From Deltaproteobacteria bacterium (GTDB lineage Bacteria > Desulfobacterota > Desulfarculia > Desulfarculales > Desulfarculaceae), in NCBI GenBank assembly GCA_021811275.1, contig JAJZPI010000009.1, forward strand, positions 1 through 46,564: 46,564 nucleotides of DNA, read 5' to 3'. The notes below the pieces were generated by a model. The model had not been told where the DNA came from, searched no databases, and saw nothing but the letters and a program-made list of their open reading frames with translations. Both the position numbers and the translations under genes were made by a program. This document shows, in pieces, positions 40,822 through 46,564 of the stretch. Every line of letters begins with the position of its first letter. Position 1 is the first letter of the stretch.

Positions 40822-41745
40822 CTAGTCCAGGGGACAGCCGGCCTGGGCCAGGGCGTCGGCCAGACCCCGGCGGACAAACACCTTGACCATCTCCCGGCGG
40901 TAATCGCAGGAGCCGCGCAGACAGCTGTCGCGGGGCGAGGATTCCTCGCTGGCCTTTTCCACCGCCGCCGCCACGCTCTCGGCGCTGACCGGCGCGCCCG
41001 CGAGCAGCGCCTCGGCCTGTGCGGCGCGCAAGGGCGTGGGAGCCACCGGCCCCAGGGCGATGGCCGCCCCGGTGAAAACCTTGCGCCCGGGGTCCACCCC
41101 CGCCACCACCGCCGCCACCAGCATGGGCAGGGTCATGGCCTTGCGCTTGGCCAGACGCTGGTAGGAGCCTCCCCTGCCCTGGCCCAGGGCCTTGAAGTGG
41201 ATGCCGGTCATGATCTCCCGGCCGGGGTCGAGCTTGGTGCGGCCCTTGCCCAGGAAAAAACCGTTCAGGGGCTCCTCGCGCTGGCCCTGGGGCGAGGCGA
41301 TGGTCACCCACGCATCCAGGGCCAACAGGGGCAGCGAGGTGTCGGCCGCCGGCTGGCCGGCGATCAGATTGCCGGCCAAGGTGCCTACGTTCCGGATTTG
41401 GGGAGAGCCCACGCTGCCCGCGCCGGCGGCCAGGAGGCCGGCGGCCTCGGCCACCACCGGCGAGGAGGCGGCCTGGGCGTGGGTAACGCCGCCGCCCAGG
41501 GAGACCACCTCGCCCTGTCGGGCGATGCCGTCCATGCCGGGCAGGCGGGAAACGTCCACCAGGGCCTCCACCTCCAGGTGACGCTGGCGCAGGGAAGGCA
41601 CCAGATCGGTGCCGCCGGCGATCACTCTCGCCTTCCCGCCAAAGGAGGCCAGCATGTCCAGGGCCTCGGCCAGGGTGGCGGGCTGGAGGTATTGTCCCGC
41701 CTTGATGTCGTTGGCCCAGTGGAACTCATTAAACTGATACGACAT
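40822..41745 (-). CDS. FAD-binding subunit of the molybdenum hydroxylase
   Basis: The 307-residue medium subunit passes electrons to NAD or another acceptor. The FAD motifs are ARVIAGGTDLVPSLRQ and GSPQIRNVGTLAGNL (IRN-x-GT). The C-terminal CO dehydrogenase flavoprotein-type domain includes SYQRLAKRKAMTLPMLV. The LxxPxxxDxxLxLxAL pattern is in QPAADTSLPLLALDA. GAGG lies six bases before the ATG at 41745, which I prefer to the TTG at 41751. It is the first structural gene after the GntR-type regulator. Confidence 0.93.
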   Translation of the reverse strand: MSYQFNEFHWANDIKAGQYLQPATLAEALDMLASFGGKARVIAGGTDLVPSLRQRHLEVEALVDVSRLPGMDGIARQGEVVSLGGGVTHAQAASSPVVAEAAGLLAAGAGSVGSPQIRNVGTLAGNLIAGQPAADTSLPLLALDAWVTIASPQGQREEPLNGFFLGKGRTKLDPGREIMTGIHFKALGQGRGGSYQRLAKRKAMTLPMLVAAVVAGVDPGRKVFTGAAIALGPVAPTPLRAAQAEALLAGAPVSAESVAAAVEKASEESSPRDSCLRGSCDYRREMVKVFVRRGLADALAQAGCPLD

Positions 41746-41784
41746 GTGCAACCTCGCCGAAAATGGAATGGTTGCGGGGGCCGG

Positions 41785-42495
41785 TCAAATGGCGGCCGGC
41801 GTTCCCCGGCCGGCGTCCCGTCCGCCGGTCCTGGGCACGGGCTTGCGAAGGTCCTGGCTATAGCAGGCGCACAGCCACTCGCGCATCCGCTTGTTGTGCC
41901 GCTGCATGACCTGCCCGGCTCGCTCCGAATCGTCATCTTCGAAGGCCTCCACCAAGTCCAGGTGGTCCTGGTAGAGGTCGCGTAGGATTGGGGAGATGTC
42001 GCAGACCAGGGGGCGGCTGCGGTACTTGATGTTGTCGAGCAGCTCTCGCAGGAGCTTATTGCCGCAGGCATCGTAAATGATGGAATGAAAAACGAAGTCA
42101 GAGCTGGAGTAGCCCGTCAGGTCTCCGGCCTCCACCACCGCCCGCTGCCGGGACAAACAGTCTTTCAGGCGTTCCAAGCAGCTTTCGCGCGCCTGCGTCA
42201 CCGCCAGGCTAGCCGCTAGGGACTCCATGCCCTCGCGCACCTCATAGAGCTCCATCGCCATGCGCGGGGTCATCTCGGCCATGCGGATGCCGCGGTTGGG
42301 TAGGTGGTTGACCAGGCCCTCCCGCTCCAGGTCCTTGAGGGCCTGCCAGACCGGCGTGCGGCTTACGCCAAGTTCCTTGGAGAGTTTTTCGACGTTGATC
42401 CAACGGCCGGCGGAAAAGCGGTGGGAAATGATCATCTCCCGCAGGGCATGATAGGCCTGTTCCTTTAGCGTCATGCGGGTGAGGTGAGTCGGCAC
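41785..42495 (-). CDS. GntR-family transcriptional regulator, FCD (FadR-like) type
   Basis: The 236-residue regulator has an N-terminal winged helix (QAYHALREMIISHRFSAG, then LSKELGVSRTPVWQALKDLEREGLV) and a C-terminal FCD ligand domain. Metal or ligand residues are plausible in DFVFHSIIYDACGN and the DHLDLVEAF and MQRHNKRM helices. It is the first gene of the long operon, 39 bases ahead of the FAD subunit, so it most likely controls it in response to the substrate. The start is GTG at 42495 next to GGGGAGGG; an ATG at 42474 is an alternative. Confidence 0.92.
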   Translation of the reverse strand: MPTHLTRMTLKEQAYHALREMIISHRFSAGRWINVEKLSKELGVSRTPVWQALKDLEREGLVNHLPNRGIRMAEMTPRMAMELYEVREGMESLAASLAVTQARESCLERLKDCLSRQRAVVEAGDLTGYSSSDFVFHSIIYDACGNKLLRELLDNIKYRSRPLVCDISPILRDLYQDHLDLVEAFEDDDSERAGQVMQRHNKRMREWLCACYSQDLRKPVPRTGGRDAGRGTPAAI

Positions 42496-42563
42496 GCGTC
42501 CCTCCCCTCAAACCAATTGACTGACGTGGAATCCCATATCGAATCCAATCATATTTAACATTT

Positions 42564-42591
42564 ATTTCATTTTTAGTAAAAAAAATGAAAT
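42564..42591. repeat. AT-rich inverted repeat upstream of the GntR-type gene
   Basis: ATTTCATTTTT and AAAAATGAAAT are perfect 11-base inverted arms separated by six bases. It lies between the predicted promoter (42614-42641) and the regulator start, in a run that is strongly AT-rich for this genome. It is a candidate operator. Confidence 0.6.
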
Positions 42592-42613
42592 ATTTCAATA
42601 TGTTTATTTTGAC

Positions 42614-42641
42614 ATAATACTGGCTGGATACTCACCGCCAA
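42614..42641 (-). promoter_or_regulatory. Promoter of the GntR/molybdenum hydroxylase operon
   Basis: On the minus strand TTGGCG, 16 bases, TATTAT. The start site would be near 42607, about 110 bases before the regulator start, and the inverted repeat at 42564-42591 would lie in the early leader. Confidence 0.5.
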
Positions 42642-42721
42642 ACATAATTTTGTTTTAAATTTTATTAAGTTAATTCGAGCAAGGCGCGGTTGGGCGGGTC
42701 TGGAGGCCCTTGGGCCCACCG

Positions 42722-43426
42722 TCAGGATTCCAGAAAGGGCAAGAGAGTGAAGTACAACCCCAAGGCACCCACCGCCGCGCCCGCCATTCTGCGGAACCAA
42801 TGCGAACCGGCCTGCCAGCGGCTGTTTTCCAGGATTCGACGTACCAGGGCCATGGAACTCCCAGCCACGGCAATGGGCAGGCAATGGCCAAGGCCGAACA
42901 GAATAATCATGGTCAGACCGGAGGCCAGACGCTCCTGAACGGTTATCAAGGCGAGAATGGGGGCTATAAAACCGAAGGTGCAGGTGCCGGAAAGAACCCC
43001 ATAACCAAATCCCAAGATCAAAGCTCCGGAGCGACCCCGCACCTTCACCCGTTGTATTAGCCCTCCGGATGGCGAAAGCCAGCCCACACCCAGCATGTCC
43101 AACGCCACCCACATCAGCACCGCGCCCACCGCCACAGTCCAGTAGGGTCCAACATCCCCCAGCAGGCGTCCCAACAGTGAGCAGATCACCCCCACCGCCG
43201 TGATGGTCGCGAAGAGCCCGCCGGTGAACAGAAACGCGTACTGCATGGCCCGCCGGGGAGCCACGGCCCCTTTTTGGCCAGCCACGTAACCGACCATGAG
43301 CGGGATGGAGGCCAAATGGCAGGGGCTCAAAAGCACGCTGACCATGCCCCAGATGAAGCAGCCTAGTCCGGCCAAGACCAGGCCGCCCTCCATCCACTGG
43401 TTGACCGTTATCAGGAACTGGTCCAT
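42722..43426 (-). CDS. CcdA-like cytochrome c biogenesis/thiol-electron transporter
   Basis: The 234-residue membrane protein has six hydrophobic helices. The two redox Cys are C36 in LLSPCHLASIPLMVGY and C149 in LSGTCTFGFIAPI, in the positions used by CcdA/DsbD to move electrons across the membrane to periplasmic thioredoxin-like proteins. GGAAGGG lies five bases before the ATG. It follows the thioredoxin-like gene by 40 bases. In this operon its likely job is to keep the thioredoxin-like and perhaps the Sec-containing partner reduced. It is the last gene of the run. Confidence 0.88.
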   Translation of the reverse strand: MDQFLITVNQWMEGGLVLAGLGCFIWGMVSVLLSPCHLASIPLMVGYVAGQKGAVAPRRAMQYAFLFTGGLFATITAVGVICSLLGRLLGDVGPYWTVAVGAVLMWVALDMLGVGWLSPSGGLIQRVKVRGRSGALILGFGYGVLSGTCTFGFIAPILALITVQERLASGLTMIILFGLGHCLPIAVAGSSMALVRRILENSRWQAGSHWFRRMAGAAVGALGLYFTLLPFLES

Positions 43427-43466
43427 TTGAGCCCTTCCGCGTCGCGAGGCGGCGCGTCCGGCGGGA

Positions 43467-43844
43467 TCATCTCGCCGCCAGGAGCTTGTTCAGCATCAGC
43501 ACCATGGTCTCCTTGTCCAGGAAGCCAATGTGCCGGTAGGCTTCATTGCCCTCCCGGTCGAAAAATATCTGGGTCGGGATGGCCTTGAGGCGGAAGCGCT
43601 CCGCCGCCTGGCGGTCGAAGCGCATGTCCACGAACACCACCGCCGCCCGGCCCTGGTATTCGCCTTTCAGCTCCTCGAGCAGGGGGGCCATCATCTTGCA
43701 TGGCTTGCAGGAGGCCGCCCCCACGTCCACGAGGGTCACCATTCCCGCCACCGGCAACTGGGCCGAGGCCGGCTCTGCTGCCCAGGCCGGACACATCAAC
43801 CACAGCAGGACAGCCGCCGCCCAAACACAGACGCGCGTTTTCAT
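43467..43844 (-). CDS. Secreted thioredoxin-like protein
   Basis: The 125-residue protein has a signal peptide (MKTRVCVW, hydrophobic AAAVLLWLMC, cleavage after PAWA) and a thioredoxin fold. The active site is C46-KP-C49 in VDVGAASCKPCKMMAPLLEEL, and the cis-Pro is in KAIPTQIFFD. It should act in the periplasm. Its start overlaps the stop of the upstream Sec-protein gene (ATGA), so the two are made together. CcdA downstream is its probable electron donor. Confidence 0.9.
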   Translation of the reverse strand: MKTRVCVWAAAVLLWLMCPAWAAEPASAQLPVAGMVTLVDVGAASCKPCKMMAPLLEELKGEYQGRAAVVFVDMRFDRQAAERFRLKAIPTQIFFDREGNEAYRHIGFLDKETMVLMLNKLLAAR

Positions 43845-44302
43845 CCAACCTCCCCGCCCCGCTCCCCGGCCGCGAGCATGTCTTCAAGTATCTCGGCCGC
43901 GCTTTGCACCAACACCGGACAGATCTTAACGAAGAGGCCGCTGTCGCGGGCCTGCTGGCGGCCATCGAGAGTAGTCATGTCCACTCCCATGAGGTCACAG
44001 CAGCTCAGAGAGCCGTGCCGGCCCATGAAGCGCTCGGCGAACAGGGCCCCCTGGTCGTAGCAGCGGAAGCGCGGCCCGCGGTCGTCGGCCTGGACCGGGC
44101 CCGCAGCCAGACCCAGCACCATAACCGCTCCGCTCACCGCCCCGCAGGTGAGCCCCAGGCCCAGACCCATGCCCAGCCCCCGCCCCAGGCGAACCGCAGT
44201 CTCTTTGTCCAGCCCGAACTGCCTGCCGAAACCGGCCAGCACGGCCTGCGCTCAGTTGTGGCCCGGCCCGAAAAGGACCGCAACCTCTTCCACGGGATTC
44301 AT
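43841..44302 (-). CDS. C-GCAxxG-C-C family protein with in-frame UGA (probable selenoprotein)
   Basis: Read from the ATG at 44302, the protein has 153 residues with a UGA at codon 17 (44252-44254). The text around it is PGHN-U-AQAVLAGFG, which matches the family's conserved (Y/F)NCAQAV; UGA sits exactly at the first signature Cys. Downstream family features continue in frame: GLGMGLGLGLTCGAVSGA (C53), GSLSCCDLMGVD (C101, C102) and KICPVLVQSAAEILE (C128). A SECIS-like hairpin follows 12 bases after the UGA. Family function is unknown; redox or metal binding is likely. ACR3 ends 14 bases upstream, and the stop overlaps the thioredoxin-like start. If UGA were a stop, only a GTG at 44242 could start the rest, without the key residue. 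Confidence 0.85.
44223..44239 (-). promoter_or_regulatory. SECIS-like hairpin after the UGA codon
   Basis: On the minus strand CTG-g-CCG pairs with CGG-CAG around a GTTT loop: six base pairs with one bulged G, beginning 13 bases after the UGA. Bacterial SECIS elements have a short upper stem with a bulge and a G-rich loop at about this distance. The fit was judged by eye. Confidence 0.55.
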
Positions 44303-44316
44303 TTCTGGCCTCCGGT

Positions 44317-45408
44317 TCACGGCTTGCAAGTCAGGTGGCAGATGCCGGTGGGGGTCGGCACGGCGTGGGGAAAGTATTTCCGCCTGAAGCGCAGGGCCAC
44401 GCCCACCAGGCTGATGAGCACCGGCACCTCCACCAGCGGCCCGATCACCGCCGCGAATGCCTGGCCGGAGTCCAACCCGAAGACCGCCACCGCCACCGCG
44501 ATGGCCAGCTCGAAGTTGTTGCTGGCGGCGGTGAAGGAGAGCGTGGCCGCCTGCTCGTAAGTAGCCTGGGCCTTGATGGACAGGAAGAACGAGACCACGA
44601 ACATCACCACGAAGTAGATGCACAGCGGCAGAGCGATGCGAAGCACGTCCAGGGGCAGCTCCACGATGAATTCGCCCTTCAGGGAGAACATCACCAGGAT
44701 GGTGAAGAGCAGGGCCACCAGGGTGACGGGGCTGATCAGGGGCAGAAAGCGGGTCTCATACCACTGGCGCCCCTTGGTCTTGAGCCCGACCAAGCGGCTG
44801 AGCATCCCCCCGATGAACGGAATGCCCAGGTAGATGAAGACGCTCTCGGCGATCTGGCCGATGCTGATGTCCACCACCGCGCCCTTCATGCCCAGCCACT
44901 GGGGCAGCAGGGTGATGAAGAACCAAGCGTAGACCGAGAAGAAAAGCACCTGGAATATGCTGTTGAAGGCCACCAGCCCGGCGCAGTACTCGCGGTCGCC
45001 GCTGGCTAGGTCGTTCCATACGATGACCATGGCGATGCAGCGGGCCAGGCCGATCAGGATCAGGCCCACCATGTACTCATGCTGGCCGGAAAGAAAGGTT
45101 ATGGCCAAGGCGAACATCAGGATGGGCCCGATGACCCAGTTCTGCACCAGGGAAAGCGCCAGCACCCGGTAGTTGCGGAAGACCTGGCCCAGTTCCTCGT
45201 AACGCACCTTGGCCAGGGGCGGGTACATCATCAGGATGAGCCCGACGGCGATGGGTATGCTGGTGGTGCCCACGGAGAAGCGGTTGATGATCTCCCGCAC
45301 ACCCGGATAGGCCCACCCCGCGCCCACGCCGGCGAACATGGCCAGGAATATCCACAGGGTCAGGAAGCGGTCCAGGAAAGACAAGCGCTTCACCCCAAGT
45401 TGGCCCAT
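44317..45408 (-). CDS. ACR3-type arsenite efflux transporter
   Basis: ACR3 exports arsenite by proton-driven transport through the inner membrane. The 363-residue protein has about ten membrane helices. The conserved arsenite-binding Cys is in [18 protein letters not shown], and the segment [25 protein letters not shown] is typical. The opening [18 protein letters not shown] is the normal N-terminus. The C-terminus has an extra GICHLTCKP with two Cys. Neighbours are a CxxC protein and a permease upstream and the Sec-protein downstream, all on one strand. Confidence 0.93.
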   Translation of the reverse strand: MGQLGVKRLSFLDRFLTLWIFLAMFAGVGAGWAYPGVREIINRFSVGTTSIPIAVGLILMMYPPLAKVRYEELGQVFRNYRVLALSLVQNWVIGPILMFALAITFLSGQHEYMVGLILIGLARCIAMVIVWNDLASGDREYCAGLVAFNSIFQVLFFSVYAWFFITLLPQWLGMKGAVVDISIGQIAESVFIYLGIPFIGGMLSRLVGLKTKGRQWYETRFLPLISPVTLVALLFTILVMFSLKGEFIVELPLDVLRIALPLCIYFVVMFVVSFFLSIKAQATYEQAATLSFTAASNNFELAIAVAVAVFGLDSGQAFAAVIGPLVEVPVLISLVGVALRFRRKYFPHAVPTPTGICHLTCKP

Positions 45409-45448
45409 TGTTTTCAGCCCTCCCCGGTCGTGGCGGCCGCCGGCCGCC

Positions 45449-45682
45449 TCATTTCAACAGCCAGGCCAGCACGTCCTTCTTGTCCGGAACCTTGCCCACG
45501 CAACGCACCTTGCCATCGACGACCACCGCCGGGGTGCCCATGACGCCGCACTGTGCGATCTCCAGCATGCTGGTGACCTTTTCCACCTTGGCGGAAAGGC
45601 CTGATTCGGCCAAGGCCTGTTCCACCACCTCCAAAGTTTTTGCACAGCGGGGGCAGCCTGGGCCTAACACTTTTATTTCCAT
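45449..45682 (-). CDS. Small thioredoxin-like redox protein (CPRC)
   Basis: The 77-residue protein is a minimal glutaredoxin/thioredoxin fold of the redox-active disulfide protein 2 type. The active site is C10-PR-C13 in [22 protein letters not shown]; the second part is [21 protein letters not shown] with the cis-Pro. It is cytoplasmic. Such proteins are very often encoded next to the DUF318-type permease, as here (14 bases). It is 40 bases ahead of ACR3. A role in passing reductant or binding metal for the permease is inferred from context. Confidence 0.92.
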   Translation of the reverse strand: MEIKVLGPGCPRCAKTLEVVEQALAESGLSAKVEKVTSMLEIAQCGVMGTPAVVVDGKVRCVGKVPDKKDVLAWLLK

Positions 45683-45696
45683 GACGGACTCCACGC

Positions 45697-46564
45697 CTAA
45701 AGAACAAGGTTGAACAGATACCCCACCAGGAGGATGCCCGCGGCCACCACCCCGGCGAAGACCGCTATGAGCTGGCGCTTGAGCACCTTGCGCAGGATGA
45801 CCATCTCCGGCAGGGACAGGGCGATCACCGCCATCATGAAGGCCAGGGCCGTGCCCAGGGCGGCGCCCTTTTCCATCAAGGCGATGATGATCGGCACGAT
45901 GGCCGCGGCATTGGCATACATGGGCACGCCAACCAGCACCGCCACCGGCACCGACCACCAGGCCTGGCGGCCCATAACCGAGGCCAGGAAGCCCTCGGGC
46001 GCGTAGCCGTGGATGGCCGCGCCCACCGCTATGCCCGCCAACACCCAGGGCCAGACCTTGCCCACGATCTCGCGCACGGCGTTAAGGCCGTAACGCACCC
46101 TGTCGGCCCAGGTGAGTTTCTCGCTAACAATCGGCGCGCCGTTGAGCCTGATCTCCCGCACCCAGTCCTCGACGTAGCGCTCCAGCTGGAGCCGACCGAT
46201 GACCCAGCCGGCGACCATGGCCACGCTCAGGCCGGTTACCAAATAGAGCAGCGCCACCTTCCACCCGAATTCGCTCCACAAAAGCACCAGGGCTACTTCG
46301 TTGACCATGGGCGCGCTGATCAGGAAGGAGAAGGTGACCCCCAGGGGAACGCCGGCGGTGACAAAGCCGATGAACAGAGGCACCGCCGAGCAGGAGCAGA
46401 AGGGGGTGAAGATGCCCAGAAGCGCGCCCAAGACATTGCCGAGTGCCTCGCGCCCGTCGGCCAATAGGTCACGAGTGCGCTCGGGGGTGAAAAAGGAGCG
46501 GATCACCCCCACCCCGAAGACCACCAGCGCCAGGAGTATGAGCACTTTGGGGGCATCGTAGAGA
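45697..46564 (-). CDS. Permease of the DUF318 (ArsP-like) family, 5' end cut by window edge
   Basis: The open frame continues to the window end, so the true start lies outside; a GTG at 46545 is inside the gene. The visible part has about eight membrane helices. Conserved text includes LLALVVFGVGVIRSFF, the cysteine motif GIFTPFCSCSAVPLFIGF, APMVNEVALVLLW and VGVPMYANAAAIVPII. The family includes ArsP, which exports trivalent organoarsenicals, and other metal- or thiol-linked permeases. The FCSC motif may bind metal. It is the first gene seen of the ACR3/selenoprotein/CcdA run. Confidence 0.9.
   Translation of the reverse strand, partial: LYDAPKVLILLALVVFGVGVIRSFFTPERTRDLLADGREALGNVLGALLGIFTPFCSCSAVPLFIGFVTAGVPLGVTFSFLISAPMVNEVALVLLWSEFGWKVALLYLVTGLSVAMVAGWVIGRLQLERYVEDWVREIRLNGAPIVSEKLTWADRVRYGLNAVREIVGKVWPWVLAGIAVGAAIHGYAPEGFLASVMGRQAWWSVPVAVLVGVPMYANAAAIVPIIIALMEKGAALGTALAFMMAVIALSLPEMVILRKVLKRQLIAVFAGVVAAGILLVGYLFNLVL

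Noticed and set aside
44243-44302. Reading the UGA at 44252-44254 as a stop, i.e. a pseudogene or a gene starting at GTG 44242
   Set aside because: The 16 codons before the UGA match the family N-terminus, the UGA replaces precisely the signature Cys, all later motifs are intact, and a SECIS-like hairpin follows.

Overview
The window is a stretch of GC-rich bacterial chromosome, packed with genes on both strands. It encodes a Gram-negative envelope (LptF, LptG and a PagL-type outer-membrane deacylase) and an anaerobe-like gene set: a radical SAM protein next to ribonuclease G, the ACT/UPF0210 pair, YqeB and YqeC for molybdenum hydroxylases, and a probable selenocysteine protein. Together these suggest a Desulfobacterota-type (deltaproteobacterial) anaerobe. 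This assignment is inferred from gene content only. No rRNA, tRNA, CRISPR array, phage or transposase gene was seen.

Layout. 1-2837: the 5' part of rfbB (leftward), then a rightward group of a small Cys-rich protein, two tandem cupins and a methyltransferase, then a leftward single-domain response regulator. 2969-3216: a multi-hairpin intergenic repeat (copy A). 3247-3846: a secreted nuclease-fold protein whose metal ligands appear to be lost. 3824-10878: a leftward run of beta-CASP nuclease, radical SAM protein, rng and hisD. 11062-14824: rightward housekeeping genes (LOG-family protein, periplasmic cyclophilin, nth, ACT protein, UPF0210). 14821-21811: leftward HATPase-PqqD fusion, valS, a protein with eight DDLDALL motifs, nfo and dgt. 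21859-24123: lptF-lptG. 24126-24334: a second, inverted copy (B) of the intergenic repeat. 24423-26045: a leftward glycosyltransferase and response regulator. 26378-29385: a rightward P1 peptidase, pagL and a MocA-YqeC fusion.

29382-42495 looks like one thirteen-gene leftward operon. A GntR-type regulator comes first, then the three subunits of a xanthine-dehydrogenase-type molybdenum hydroxylase (FAD, 2x[2Fe-2S], Mo), a complete Liv-type ABC importer (K, G, F, M, H), a TIM-barrel isomerase-like protein, a D-2-hydroxyacid dehydrogenase, YqeB and XdhC. The gene order suggests a unit that imports an unknown compound, hydroxylates it with a selenium-dependent molybdoenzyme, processes a product, and matures its own enzyme. 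The convergent MocA-YqeC gene completes the cofactor set.

42722-46564 is a leftward arsenic/thiol-redox operon cut by the window edge: permease, small CxxC redox protein, ACR3 arsenite exporter, a C-GCAxxG-C-C family protein, a periplasmic thioredoxin-like protein and a CcdA-like electron carrier. In the C-GCAxxG-C-C gene the first signature cysteine is replaced by an in-frame UGA followed by a SECIS-like hairpin. I read it as a selenoprotein; it is the most striking observation in the window.
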